Assembly (NCBI RefSeq): GCF_050433385.1
Contig: NZ_JBNPXI010000022.1
Location: 17,535 to 81,534 of the forward strand
Reading direction: 5' to 3'
DNA from: Brassicibacter mesophilus
GTDB lineage: Bacteria > Bacillota > Clostridia > Tissierellales > Proteiniboraceae
Length of the DNA stretch: 64,000 nucleotides
Shown here: positions 46,544 to 56,025 of the stretch, in pieces
How the letters are laid out: each line of letters opens with the position of its first letter
How positions within the stretch are numbered: position 1 is the first letter of the stretch
Notes under the pieces: generated by a model
What the model saw: only the letters and a program-made list of their open reading frames with translations
The model's database searches: none
Told to the model about the DNA's origin: nothing
Program-made: the position numbers and the translations under genes

Positions 46544-47737
46544 ATGAACTTAACAGAAAAACAAAATTTATTCAAAATAATAACTAGTGAAATTGAAAAT
46601 AAAAAAAATGAACTTATAGAATTATCAAAATATATATGGGATAATCCTGAACTTGGATATCAAGAATATAAAGCGAGTGAAAAACTTATAGAGGTTCTTG
46701 AAAGAGAAGGATTTCAAATACAAAGAAAGGCAGCCAAATTAGATACTGCATTTACAGCAGTTAAAAAGGGAAAAGGCGATGGGCCTTGTGTTGGTATAAT
46801 GTCAGAGTATGATGCACTAAGTGAAATTGGTCATGCTTGTGGACACAACTTGTTTTCAGTATCTGCTATTGGAGCGGCATTAGGTCTATCAAAAGTGCTT
46901 GATAAAATAGAAGGCAGCATTATAGTCATAGGAACACCAGCAGAGGAAGGAAATGTTCCGAATTCTGGAGGAAAAGCTGTGATGATTGAAGAGGGTATTT
47001 TTGATAATATAGATGCAGCCATGATATGTCATGCAGAAGGTAGAACTATAATAAAGAGACAATTAGTTGCTTCTGCATCAATTGAAGTTTTTTTCAAGGG
47101 CAAACCAGCTCATGCTGGTGGATCACCTCATGAAGGGATAAATGCTTTAACTGCTGGAATTTTAACAATAAACAATATCAATGCTATTAGACAGCATTTT
47201 TTACCAAGAGTGATTGTAAATCCAATTATAACTGAAGGAGGAATTACTCAGAATACCATCCCAGATAGATGTGGCATGAGAATGAGCATAAGAGCAGATA
47301 AAATAGAAGTTCTATCTGATGTAATGAACAAAGTAAAAAAATGTGTAGAAGCATCAGCAATGGTTACAGGCTGTGAATACGAAATTATTGAAGATAGAAA
47401 AATATATGAAGATTTAAAACCCAATCATGAACTAGCCTTATCTTTTATGAATGTATTGGATGCTTTAGGTGTAAGCTATATAGAAAGTGAAGATGCAAAC
47501 TATGCTTGGGACGCAGGTAATGTAAGTCATGTATGTCCTACTATTGCTCCATATATAAAGATTGGAAGCGAGAGTTTAGTAGGGCATACAGAAGAGTTTA
47601 AGCAAGCAAGTAATTCGGGGGCAGGATTTGAAGGAATGATTATAGGTGCAAAGGCCATGGCACTTACTGCTTTTGACTTTTTATCTTCGGCTGAAATAAG
47701 AAAAAGAGTAAAAGAAGAATTTACAAGAAAGAATTAA
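46544..47737 (+). CDS. M20-family amidohydrolase, AbgB-like
   Basis: 397 residues. Metal motifs GHACGHNLFSVSAIGAA and GTPAEEG; the dimerisation lid has GKPAHAGGSPHEGINAL; and VGHTEEF near the C-terminus completes the site. Similar to aminobenzoyl-glutamate hydrolase subunits. Encoded 38 bases after abgT with AGGAGGAC as ribosome binding site, so the pair probably takes up and cleaves p-aminobenzoyl-glutamate or another acyl-amino acid. Confidence 0.9.
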   Translation: MNLTEKQNLFKIITSEIENKKNELIELSKYIWDNPELGYQEYKASEKLIEVLEREGFQIQRKAAKLDTAFTAVKKGKGDGPCVGIMSEYDALSEIGHACGHNLFSVSAIGAALGLSKVLDKIEGSIIVIGTPAEEGNVPNSGGKAVMIEEGIFDNIDAAMICHAEGRTIIKRQLVASASIEVFFKGKPAHAGGSPHEGINALTAGILTINNINAIRQHFLPRVIVNPIITEGGITQNTIPDRCGMRMSIRADKIEVLSDVMNKVKKCVEASAMVTGCEYEIIEDRKIYEDLKPNHELALSFMNVLDALGVSYIESEDANYAWDAGNVSHVCPTIAPYIKIGSESLVGHTEEFKQASNSGAGFEGMIIGAKAMALTAFDFLSSAEIRKRVKEEFTRKN

Positions 47738-47812
47738 AATTAGATTAATCATTTGCAACTTCTATTAAAGTAAGATTTAAAAATAAAAAATAATCTATTA
47801 TGGAGTGTTGTA

Positions 47813-47850
47813 AAAACAGAGTAGCTAGATAATTACTGCTCTGTTTTTTT
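47813..47850 (+). terminator. Terminator of the abgT operon
   Basis: AAAACAGAG / CTCTGTTTT stem followed by more T. Confidence 0.85.
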
Positions 47851-48009
47851 ATGTCAATACATAAGATACTGAGATTATTTGAAACGGTTATTATAATGAA
47901 GTGAAAGAATTAAGATAACAGCTATTTTCTTTATAAGGGCAATGTCATTGTTTTTTTGATATAATAATTATAATTTGTTGATTCTGATTTTAAAAGGATG
48001 AGGTATATG

Positions 48010-48816
48010 ATGAAAGAAAAAATAGTAATTATGATGTTAGCAATTATAATGGTTTTAACTGCTTGTTCGCAATCGGATATACCTAATAATGAAAATAACA
48101 AGAAGGGGCAGTGGGAAAATCAAAGTGAAAAGAATTTAGATAAAACCATTGATTTAGTTTTTACTCCTGTTTCTGCAGAGAAAATAAAAGAAGGATATCC
48201 TAAAAAAGACTGGACTGAAGAGAAACGTATTCATTTTGAAAAACTATCAGGGCAAATAGAAGCTACAATTCATTTATATGTTGATACCAATACTGATATG
48301 GGTGAGCAGAATGGAAGGACTATATATGCATTTCTAGAACATGAGGGTAGCCTATATGAAATAGGCAATGTAAGTAATTATGGGATTGAAGATGTACATG
48401 TAGAATTAGTAGATAGAACCTTTGATGGCATTAAAGAAATTGAAATAGTTGGTGGAATGGGTTCAACTTATTTGGAAATGAAGATTATTGGATATAATGA
48501 AAACAGCAAACAATGGGCTAGTCTATTAGTAATGGGAAGTCCTCAAATTGTAGACTTGGATGAGGATGGTCAAGAAGAAATAGTTGGTATTTCTACCGGA
48601 AGTCTTCCAGGTTTTGTTGAGGTATATCGATGGGATCAAGACCATTTTGAAAAAGCAGACATTGCCGATACAACAGATAATACCTATGCAAATTTATATC
48701 AACAGGAAGGTAAATGGATTATCGAATCAGGAAAGTGGGAAAATGGTAAAATAGAAGATCGTAAATTTTACAGATATACATCTGGTAGACTTATTGAACA
48801 GGTTATGAAACGCTAG
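48010..48816 (+). CDS. Lipoprotein of unknown function
   Basis: 268 residues with a lipoprotein signal peptide ending VLTAC, so surface-attached. The middle contains GSPQIVDLDEDGQEEIVGI, like the VCBS/FG-GAP-type repeats of integrin-like propellers, a possible calcium site. ATG 48010 is chosen over 47998 and 48007 on spacing from GATGAGG. It is followed closely by a WYL regulator. Function unknown. Confidence 0.75.
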   Translation: MKEKIVIMMLAIIMVLTACSQSDIPNNENNKKGQWENQSEKNLDKTIDLVFTPVSAEKIKEGYPKKDWTEEKRIHFEKLSGQIEATIHLYVDTNTDMGEQNGRTIYAFLEHEGSLYEIGNVSNYGIEDVHVELVDRTFDGIKEIEIVGGMGSTYLEMKIIGYNENSKQWASLLVMGSPQIVDLDEDGQEEIVGISTGSLPGFVEVYRWDQDHFEKADIADTTDNTYANLYQQEGKWIIESGKWENGKIEDRKFYRYTSGRLIEQVMKR

Positions 48817-48865
48817 AATAATGACAAAGACAATTCGAGAGCATGCTATAAGGGAGGTGGAATGT

Positions 48866-49774
48866 ATGAAAATTGATAGGCTTATTGGAATAATAACTAT
48901 ACTTTTAAATAATGATAGAACAAAAGCAAAAGACTTAGCAGGAAGATTTGAGGTGTCTATTCGCACCATTCATCGAGACATTGAAAACATTTGTAAAGCT
49001 GGTATACCAATAATTACTTATCAAGGCGGCGGTGGTGGAATTAGTATTGCTAAGGGTTATAAGTTAGATAAAAATATACTGACTAATGATGAACTCGACA
49101 ATATAATTACAGGCTTAAAAAGTATTGCAAGTATAACAAATAATAGTAGCATCCAACTCCTTTTAGAGAAACTCTCTCCGGAACAAGACGATATCATATC
49201 AATGAGCGGTGATATTTTCATTGATTTGACTTCTTTTTATAAGACAAGCCTTAATCAGAAAATTAGTTTTTTAAGACAAGCAATTAGTAATAACTTTATG
49301 GTATGTTTTGACTATTTTTCTAGCAAAGGAAATTCTAGAAGGAATGTGGAACCATATTTCATTACTTTTAAATGGTCTGCATGGTATGTTTTTGGATACT
49401 GTAAACTAAGAAATGATTTCCGACTCTTTAAACTTAATAGAATCAGCAATCTTAAAATCCTTAATATTAAATACATCCTCAGAGATGTCCCTGATGAGAA
49501 ACTTAATCTTGATAACTATTTCCAAAAAGATAAAAAAATAATAACTATGCTTATTGATCGTTCTCTAGAATATCAAATAGTTGATCGCTATGGTATAGAC
49601 TCCTATGAAATCACGGAAGATAATCACATTAAATTTTCTTTATTCTATAACAATCATGAGTATGCAATGGACTTTATTCGGAGTCTGGGTGATAAAGTAT
49701 ATATTTTATCGCCAAAATCAATAATTGATGAACTCAAGACTAATGCAAAAAATATTTTAGACATGTATAAATGA
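48866..49774 (+). CDS. YafY-type WYL-domain transcriptional regulator
   Basis: 302 residues. N-terminal HTH_11 (IITILLNNDRTKAKDLAGRFEVSIRTIHRDIENI), then a WYL domain with the SAWYVFGYC core and RLFKLNRI. ATG at 48866 follows GGGAGGTG; earlier in-frame ATGs lack a site. It lies upstream of the AlkZ-like/DUF3795 pair whose promoter carries a TGACA-type site, so it probably controls them. Confidence 0.9.
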   Translation: MKIDRLIGIITILLNNDRTKAKDLAGRFEVSIRTIHRDIENICKAGIPIITYQGGGGGISIAKGYKLDKNILTNDELDNIITGLKSIASITNNSSIQLLLEKLSPEQDDIISMSGDIFIDLTSFYKTSLNQKISFLRQAISNNFMVCFDYFSSKGNSRRNVEPYFITFKWSAWYVFGYCKLRNDFRLFKLNRISNLKILNIKYILRDVPDEKLNLDNYFQKDKKIITMLIDRSLEYQIVDRYGIDSYEITEDNHIKFSLFYNNHEYAMDFIRSLGDKVYILSPKSIIDELKTNAKNILDMYK

Positions 49775-49777
49775 ACA

Positions 49778-49817
49778 TGACATACTGTTGACATATTCAT
49801 TATGTTATTCTGATAAT
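49778..49817 (+). promoter_or_regulatory. Promoter with TGACA-type site before the AlkZ-like gene
   Basis: TTGACA (49788-49793) and GATAAT (49812-49817), 18-base spacing. TGACATACTGTTGACA (49778-49793) overlaps the -35 and resembles the site in front of the second WYL regulator. Confidence 0.5.
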
Positions 49818-49932
49818 GATAAATTAAAAATTAAGTAGTGCTTATTATAATTTATGTTTCAAATAATTTTTATAATGGAGGGAAGGGGTTTTTGTTAGTA
49901 TTAAAATCTTTAAAAGGAAGGAGAGTATTATA

Positions 49933-50622
49933 ATGACTAGTAATTATATGAACGCAAAAATCACAGACTATAGCGATTTTATTTCTATAGTAGAGGATTT
50001 AGGATTTATGCCTTTATCAAATAACTGCATTGATTTTATAAACCTTTCAGATTTAACAGTGTCAGAGCAGTGGCATACTGATCTACCATCAGACCCATGG
50101 TTATGGAGAGTTAATATTGAGAAAGATCACAAAGCGGCATATGCAAAGTCGTTTGATAGAAAGCCAGGATTTATCTCCCTTGAATGGTATCCTAAGTTTT
50201 TTGCTGCTAGAAGAAAAGGAAGAAGTTTTTCAGAGCTATATTCTGATGGCTTAATAAGCAACTATGCAAAGCAAATATATAATTTATTTGAGGATCACAA
50301 AAGTTTGGCAGCGTATGAGATCAAATCATTGGGTGGTTTTACAAAAGAGTTAAATTCCAAATATGAATCAGCCATGTGTGAATTACAAATGGGAATGTTT
50401 ATAACCGGGTATGGTACAAAGCAAAAAATAAATGCCAAAGGAGAAACTTATGGCTGGCCTTCTACTGTATATTCTACTGTAGAAACATGGGCAGGCGATA
50501 AACTTATAGAAGAGTCTAATGACATAGACCCAAACAAGGCTATGGATGAAATAATAATGAGAGTTAAAGAGATTATGCCAAATGTTGAGACAAAAAAGTT
50601 AAAACGATTTATTGGATTTTAA
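49933..50622 (+). CDS. AlkZ-related protein
   Basis: 229 residues, soluble. Motifs SEQWHTDLPSDPWLWR, AYAKSFDRKPGFISLEWYP and ETYGWPSTVYSTVETWAG match a family labelled AlkZ-related from memory, i.e. distantly related to the YcaQ/AlkZ DNA glycosylases. The glycosylase active-site motif is not obvious, so activity is uncertain. ATG after AAGGAGAG. Followed by a DUF3795 gene 24 bases later. Confidence 0.6.
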   Translation: MTSNYMNAKITDYSDFISIVEDLGFMPLSNNCIDFINLSDLTVSEQWHTDLPSDPWLWRVNIEKDHKAAYAKSFDRKPGFISLEWYPKFFAARRKGRSFSELYSDGLISNYAKQIYNLFEDHKSLAAYEIKSLGGFTKELNSKYESAMCELQMGMFITGYGTKQKINAKGETYGWPSTVYSTVETWAGDKLIEESNDIDPNKAMDEIIMRVKEIMPNVETKKLKRFIGF

Positions 50623-50646
50623 CTTTTTTTAGAGGGGAGTGTATAT

Positions 50647-50961
50647 ATGGATAAACAAATGATCGGAATGTGTGGAACATACTGTGGAGTATGTGAATGG
50701 AAAGAAAAGACAAACTGTCCAGGTTGCCAAGCACTTCAAGGCAAACCATTTTGGGGAGAATGTTCCGTTGCAATGTGTTCAATTGATAAAGGATATAATC
50801 ATTGTGGTTATTGTTCAAAGCTACCATGTGAAAAATTACAGGATGCATATAATAATGAAGAGCACGGTGATGATGGTGAACGATTGATTAATTTGAAGAG
50901 TTGGGTAAGTGGTAAAGAAGAGTATCTAGAGTTAGGAAAACTAAAATCAGATAAGAAATAG
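50647..50961 (+). CDS. DUF3795 cysteine-rich protein
   Basis: 104 residues with ten cysteines in the DUF3795 pattern: GMCGTYCGVC, CPGC, ECSVAMCS, GYCSKLPCEK. Probably binds zinc or an iron-sulfur cluster; no known reaction. ATG after AGAGGGGAG. It is co-directional with the AlkZ-like gene. Confidence 0.8.
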   Translation: MDKQMIGMCGTYCGVCEWKEKTNCPGCQALQGKPFWGECSVAMCSIDKGYNHCGYCSKLPCEKLQDAYNNEEHGDDGERLINLKSWVSGKEEYLELGKLKSDKK

Positions 50962-50986
50962 TCGCATATAAGTTATAAGAAGTCAT

Positions 50987-51016
50987 TTAAGGCCAAAAAA
51001 TATTTTGTGGCCTTAA
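50987..51016. terminator. Bidirectional terminator
   Basis: TTAAGGCCA / TGGCCTTAA stem between the DUF3795 gene and the convergent ybaK-like gene, with A/T tracts on both sides. Confidence 0.7.
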
Positions 51017-51017
51017 T

Positions 51018-51497
51018 TTATTTGATGCAAATTATATCTCCATGTGTTATTTCTGCTAAAATCATTGGAGTAAGTCTAAAGACAGAATGTGGAGTTCCGG
51101 CGGCAGCCCATATTTCCTTATGTTGCATTAGATCTTCATCAATCAGAGTTAGAATAGGAGTTTTATGTCCAATTGGGGGGATGCCTCCTATTACAAAGCC
51201 TGTATGCTTGAGCACAAAATCTGCATCTGCTTTTTCTAGCTTTTCTCCTATATGTTGTTTAATTGCTTTTTCATTTACTCGGTTTGTACCGCTTGCCACT
51301 ATTAATATTGGGCTTTGAGAAATTTTTCCCTTGAAAATCAAGGATTTAGCTATTTGACTTATACTACATCCTATTGTGTTTGCTGCTTCTTGAGCAGTGC
51401 GAGTAGAATCAGATAGTTCAATTACGTTAAGCTCAAATCCAAATTTATTAAGTTCTTTCTGAACCTTTTCAGCGCTTTTACTTAAGTTAGATGACAT
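51018..51497 (-). CDS. YbaK/prolyl-tRNA-deacylase family protein
   Basis: 159 residues. YbaK-type editing domain: TAQEAANTIGCSISQIAKSLIFK, FVIGGIPPIGHKTPI and IWAAAGTPHSVFRLTP. Such proteins hydrolyse mischarged aminoacyl-tRNA. ATG after AAGGAGGAAA. Confidence 0.9.
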   Translation of the reverse strand: MSSNLSKSAEKVQKELNKFGFELNVIELSDSTRTAQEAANTIGCSISQIAKSLIFKGKISQSPILIVASGTNRVNEKAIKQHIGEKLEKADADFVLKHTGFVIGGIPPIGHKTPILTLIDEDLMQHKEIWAAAGTPHSVFRLTPMILAEITHGDIICIK

Positions 51498-51705
51498 AAT
51501 CTTTTTCCTCCTTGTATTTCTTAAGATATCGTATTATTCTTAGTCCTTCAATAGTATAAAAAGATAAGATGGTATTAAATAATATATCATAAACTAGAGT
51601 GTTATAACAGACAAGGTTTTGGAGGTAATTACAAGAAGTATAAATAGGAGAGAATTGAAAAATGCATCTCTAATCCAATAGTGACAACTATATAGAAAAT
51701 TGTTA

Positions 51706-51737
51706 TAAGTAGGGTAAACAACATACTACCCTACTTA
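51706..51737 (-). terminator. Terminator of the oxidoreductase gene
   Basis: 11-bp stem TAAGTAGGGTA / TACCCTACTTA just after the minus-strand stop codon. Confidence 0.65.
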
Positions 51738-51753
51738 ATAAAATGTGATATTT

Positions 51754-52689
51754 TTATTTTTTAGCTATCTCTTCTTTTATTTGTAATGCTACTTTCAATG
51801 ATTTAATTGCATCTTCAAGACTTAATATTGTAGAAATATCTTTTATGCAGCACTCAACAACATGCTTAATGGACTCTTCATAGCAGTCTTTTTCCGGTAT
51901 ATCCAAATCTTCCTTGCTATTGTTAGTAAACAATGTCAGAGCCTTTTCGCACTTATTTACATAGCCATTTTCAATATATTCTATGGTACCTTTCTCAAAT
52001 ATTGCTTCATATCCAACAGTAAAAGGATGATACTCTGGCATCATAGACGAACCTTGAATTTCTATAATTGAATCTTCATAAGCTAGTAAGGCATTTACAT
52101 GAGACTGTCCTTCATTACCGTTAATACCAACAGCAGATATTTTATTAGGTGTTCCCAACATCCATGTAACAAAATCAAATTCATGGATCATCAGGTTAGT
52201 TGTTATTTTATTTAGGCTTAGATCACCCCATAGTGGTGGGGTTTTTCTTCTCACATGTAAAGCTTTTAGCTTTCCAAGTGCATTTTTTTGAATAGTATCA
52301 TAAACATATTCATAAGGATATTCATGTTTGATAAACAAGTTGACAAAAACTCGTTTACCATACTGTTTTTCTGCTTCTCTCATAGCCATTGCATCTTCAA
52401 GATTTAAGGATATAGGTGTTTCGCAAAAAACATTTTTCCCGTTTTTTAGAGCTTCAATGACATATTCTTTGTGTAGTAGGCTAGGTAGGCAAATGTCAAT
52501 TAAATGGATATCTTTGCTAGTAAGTATGTCATCAATATTTTCTGTAACCTTTATTTCCATATCCTTTTCAATCTTTTCAAGTTTTTCTTTATTTCTCCCG
52601 TAAATTGTAATTGAATCAATGCTGCTGAGCTTCTTGTAGATACTAGCATGGTATGCACCAAAACCAGTTCCTAATATACCTACATTCAT
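51754..52689 (-). CDS. Gfo/Idh/MocA-family oxidoreductase
   Basis: 311 residues. N-terminal Rossmann fold with GILGTGFGAYHASIY and then EKDM...TENIDDILT; the catalytic-lysine region is FCETPISLN where most members read CEKP. The Lys-to-Thr change at that motif suggests altered chemistry. ATG after GAAAGGAAGG. Divergent from a WYL regulator across a palindrome, so probably its target. Confidence 0.88.
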   Translation of the reverse strand: MNVGILGTGFGAYHASIYKKLSSIDSITIYGRNKEKLEKIEKDMEIKVTENIDDILTSKDIHLIDICLPSLLHKEYVIEALKNGKNVFCETPISLNLEDAMAMREAEKQYGKRVFVNLFIKHEYPYEYVYDTIQKNALGKLKALHVRRKTPPLWGDLSLNKITTNLMIHEFDFVTWMLGTPNKISAVGINGNEGQSHVNALLAYEDSIIEIQGSSMMPEYHPFTVGYEAIFEKGTIEYIENGYVNKCEKALTLFTNNSKEDLDIPEKDCYEESIKHVVECCIKDISTILSLEDAIKSLKVALQIKEEIAKK

Positions 52690-52739
52690 AGCTATCCCTT
52701 CCTTTCATTATATGGTACTATGATTATAACAACTAATTC

Positions 52740-52757
52740 ATGACAACATATTGTCAT
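52740..52757. promoter_or_regulatory. Operator-like palindrome between oxidoreductase and WYL regulator
   Basis: ATGACAA-CATA-TTGTCAT, seven-base arms with a four-base gap, in the 109-base divergent region. It resembles the TGACA-type site at 49778-49793. Confidence 0.55.
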
Positions 52758-52798
52758 AGATATTTAGCTTTTTTAATTATTATTTAGGGGATGTTTAC

Positions 52799-53758
52799 AT
52801 GAGGCTTCATAGATTAATTTCAATTTTATTACTAATAGAGTCCAGAGGGACTATTAAGGCCAAAGAAATTGCATCAAAGCTTGAAATATCAGTGAGAACA
52901 GTTTATAGAGATATTGATATTTTATGTGAGGCAGGGATACCATTAGCTACAGCTAGTGGACCTAATGGAGGTATATATCTGATGGATGGATATTCAGTAG
53001 GGATAAAGCACCTTCAAGAAGAAGATATTATTAACTTATACCTGAGTGGCATGGGTATACTACCAGATAGACAGAGTGATATGGCTACTAAGCTAAATAA
53101 TACATTGCTAAAATTACAAAAAAATCTATCATCGAAGCAAAGTAGCAATTTAGACGATATAAGAAGAAAATTTTATTTTGATGATACATCTTGGTGGGGA
53201 GATAATCAGCACTTAGACAATATCGATACCATTATACAGGGGGTTTTTAAGTCAAAAATCCTTAGCATTTCATATCAAAAATATGAAGGAAAATTATCAG
53301 TTAGAAGAGTCCATCCATATGGAATAGTAGTTAAAAGAATGGATTGGTATATGATAGCATACTGCGAAAAGAATAAGAATATAAGAACATTTAAGTGTGA
53401 ACGTATAATAGAATGTGAAATCCTAGATGACAATTTTAATATGCCTAAGGATTTTTCTATTGAGGGATATTGGAATAAGAGTCAAAAAATATTCAAGAAC
53501 TTGTGTGCAGAGAATGAGAATTATCCGGTTATTATTAAGGTACATAAGAATGAAGTAGATGCTCTTAAAGATTTAGAAGCATTGGAAATAAAAGAAGATG
53601 GGAACTATTTATTGGCAACAATTAATATGTATGGATATGAATTTGCAATAAACACTATTTTGAAAATCATAAGAGATGTGGAGGTTATTGGCCCTTTAGA
53701 GTTAAAAGTTTCTATTGCAAAGGAATTAGACAATATAATTAAGCGATATAAAAAATAA
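52799..53758 (+). CDS. YafY-type WYL-domain transcriptional regulator
   Basis: 319 residues. HTH_11 with LLLIESRGTIKAKEIASKLEISVRTVYRDIDIL, and a WYL domain with DWYMIAYCEKNKNIRTFKCERI. ATG after AGGGGATG. It is a paralog of the regulator at 48866-49774 and divergent from the oxidoreductase gene it probably controls. Confidence 0.92.
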   Translation: MRLHRLISILLLIESRGTIKAKEIASKLEISVRTVYRDIDILCEAGIPLATASGPNGGIYLMDGYSVGIKHLQEEDIINLYLSGMGILPDRQSDMATKLNNTLLKLQKNLSSKQSSNLDDIRRKFYFDDTSWWGDNQHLDNIDTIIQGVFKSKILSISYQKYEGKLSVRRVHPYGIVVKRMDWYMIAYCEKNKNIRTFKCERIIECEILDDNFNMPKDFSIEGYWNKSQKIFKNLCAENENYPVIIKVHKNEVDALKDLEALEIKEDGNYLLATINMYGYEFAINTILKIIRDVEVIGPLELKVSIAKELDNIIKRYKK

Positions 53759-53763
53759 AATTA

Positions 53764-54045
53764 TTGAACATTAATACGCCGTCAGTAATATTTCTAAATA
53801 AACAGATTCAATTGATTATATTTATTGTATTATTTGCATTAACATTATATGCTGCATTAAAGATTAGAAGCATATCTGTTTTGATTCCCTATGTCATAAT
53901 AAATATAAAAGTTTTAAACAATTTATTTAACTTAAATATAAATACAGATGTAAAATTTTCTCTAATCATTTGGGCGATACAATTAGCAATAGCAATATTA
54001 CTTGGCTATATTGAGTCAAAATTTTTATATAAGAATAAAGAATAA
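53764..54045 (+). CDS. Small membrane protein
   Basis: 93 residues with three hydrophobic segments (IQLIIFIVLFALTLYAALKI, SVLIPYVIINIKVL, FSLIIWAIQLAIAILLGYI). TTG start five bases after the WYL regulator stop, without a clear ribosome binding site, so coupling is likely if it is real. Function unknown. Confidence 0.5.
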   Translation: MNINTPSVIFLNKQIQLIIFIVLFALTLYAALKIRSISVLIPYVIINIKVLNNLFNLNINTDVKFSLIIWAIQLAIAILLGYIESKFLYKNKE

Positions 54046-54050
54046 ATAAA

Positions 54051-54091
54051 AAAGAATGAACTGTAAAAAAAAGGCAATTCATTCTTTTTTT
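54051..54091 (+). terminator. Terminator
   Basis: AAAGAATGAA / TTCATTCTTT stem with T run after the small membrane protein gene. Confidence 0.8.
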
Positions 54092-54306
54092 AGATACAGT
54101 CTTTATTATGGAGTCCTCTTATATATACTTAATAATAACAGGTTCCTTTTTTTGTATCCAACTAACAATGCTAATAGCTAGTACATACTTGTATAATATA
54201 TATTAGGAGAAATAAAACGTTTTCTTCGCATATCTAATCTAGGTAGATTATTTTCGCAAGCAAAATATTGTACTTCAAACTAATATATAGTAGGTAGGTG
54301 ACAAAT

Positions 54307-55797
54307 GTGAATACAGATAAAAAAGATTTTTGTCTTCATGAGGCAACTATTACATCAGTTCATAATGCAATGAAAAGTGGAGAGTTAACTTGTCGTAAAT
54401 TGGTAGAAATGTACTTAGCTAGAATTAACGCGTATGATAGACTTGGTCCTGCTCTAAATTCTATAATTATGATAAATCCGAAAGCATTAGAAATTGCTGA
54501 TGAACTTGATAAGAGATTTAAAACATCAGGACTTGTAGGGCCACTTCATGGAATCCCTGTATTATTAAAAGACAATGTTGATACAGGAGATATGCCAACT
54601 ACTGCTGGATCACTTAGCTTAGAAGGGGTAATACCTGCTGATGATGCATTTATTACTAAAAAGCTAAAGCAAGCAGGAGCAATTATTATAGCAAAAGTGA
54701 ATCTGCATGAGTTTGCAGTTTGGGGTGAAACTGCTAGCTCTATCTTAGGACAGACGCTCAATCCATATGATTTGACTAGAACACCAGGAGGATCTAGTGG
54801 AGGAACTGGTGCGGGAATATCTTCTAATTTTGGAATAATAGGTATAGGAACGGATACAATCAATTCAGTACGCTCTCCTGCTTCAGCATGTAGCTTAGTA
54901 GGATTTAGACCAACGGTTGGTTTAGTGAGCAGAGATGGGATAGTACCATACTCTATGACTCAAGATACAGCAGGCCCTATTATGCGCACAGTAGAAGATA
55001 CAGCAAAAGTGTTAGATGTAATTGCAGGATATGATTCTGATGATCCTGCAACAGCATGGTCAATTGGAAAAGTTCCAGAAACATATACTAGATTTTTAAA
55101 TAAAGAAGGCTTAAAGGGAAAGAGAATAGGCGTATTAAAAAGCTTCTTTGGAGACAAGGAAATTCACCAAGAAGTAAATAAAGTCATAAACAATAGCTTA
55201 GAAGAAATGAAAAAAAATGGGGCAACTATAGTTTCAATTGAAGAGAATATAGACGCTGATAAGCTAGTTAAAGAAATAAGTGTGCATCTTTATGACTTAA
55301 AAGCTCACTTAAATATATACCTAGAAGACCTTGGTTCACGTGCAAAGGTAAATTCTTTAGCTGATGTTATAGCATCAGGGAAATATCATGAAGGAATAGA
55401 AGAAAACATCAAGTTTGCGGAGACTCTTGATATAAATAGTCCTGAATATAATGAACGTCTTATTAAAAGAATGGAGCTTAGAAATCTTGTGATGAGAATC
55501 ATGGCAGAATATAAGTTAGATGCGATTGTATATCCTCATCAGAAACGACCTGTAGTTAGAGTAGGAGAGGCACAGGTTGAGAGAAATGGAGTAATTGGTT
55601 CCGTAACAGGCTTCCCGGCATGTGTAGTACCTGCTGGATTTACAAAGCCTACTGACACTGCACCAATCGGAGTTCCAGTAGGAATGGAAATTCTGGGAAG
55701 AGAATGGGACGAACCTACACTAATAGAAATTGCATATGGATTTGAGCAAGCTACAGGATATCGTAAAGTTCCTGTTAGTGTACCTTGCTTAGAATAA
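54307..55797 (+). CDS. Amidase (amidase signature family)
   Basis: 496 residues. Catalytic triad visible: Lys88 (GIPVLLKDN), cis-Ser163 (GGSSGGTGAG) and nucleophile Ser187 (GTDTINSVRSPASA). The TINSVRSPAS form, not the TGGSIR of GatA, points to a stand-alone amidase and not the tRNA amidotransferase subunit. Substrate unknown. GTG 54307 is chosen after AGGTAGGTG. Confidence 0.93.
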   Translation: MNTDKKDFCLHEATITSVHNAMKSGELTCRKLVEMYLARINAYDRLGPALNSIIMINPKALEIADELDKRFKTSGLVGPLHGIPVLLKDNVDTGDMPTTAGSLSLEGVIPADDAFITKKLKQAGAIIIAKVNLHEFAVWGETASSILGQTLNPYDLTRTPGGSSGGTGAGISSNFGIIGIGTDTINSVRSPASACSLVGFRPTVGLVSRDGIVPYSMTQDTAGPIMRTVEDTAKVLDVIAGYDSDDPATAWSIGKVPETYTRFLNKEGLKGKRIGVLKSFFGDKEIHQEVNKVINNSLEEMKKNGATIVSIEENIDADKLVKEISVHLYDLKAHLNIYLEDLGSRAKVNSLADVIASGKYHEGIEENIKFAETLDINSPEYNERLIKRMELRNLVMRIMAEYKLDAIVYPHQKRPVVRVGEAQVERNGVIGSVTGFPACVVPAGFTKPTDTAPIGVPVGMEILGREWDEPTLIEIAYGFEQATGYRKVPVSVPCLE

Positions 55798-55803
55798 GGA
55801 TTA

Positions 55804-55838
55804 GGGGGTGAAGCTTTAAGCTTCACCCCCTTAACTTT
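55804..55838 (+). terminator. Strong terminator after amidase
   Basis: 13-bp GC-rich stem GGGGGTGAAGCTT with its complement, then TTAACTTTTC. Confidence 0.85.
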
Positions 55839-56025
55839 TCTTTTAATCATATGTATAATATGGTATTAAAAGTATAAATTGTAACGCTTTTTATAAGAAA
55901 TTATGTTAACAAATTCACATAAACATCTAGTATTTTTTTTAATTAAGTTATAAAATATTAAAAGTAGCAAAAAAATTCTATTTTAAATAAAGATATGATA
56001 CTTTGCAATGAAAGGAGCTTTGTTA

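Noticed and set aside
54307..55797. Amidase considered as GatA of the tRNA amidotransferase
   Set aside because: No gatB or gatC beside it, and the nucleophile motif TINSVRSPAS is that of stand-alone amidases.
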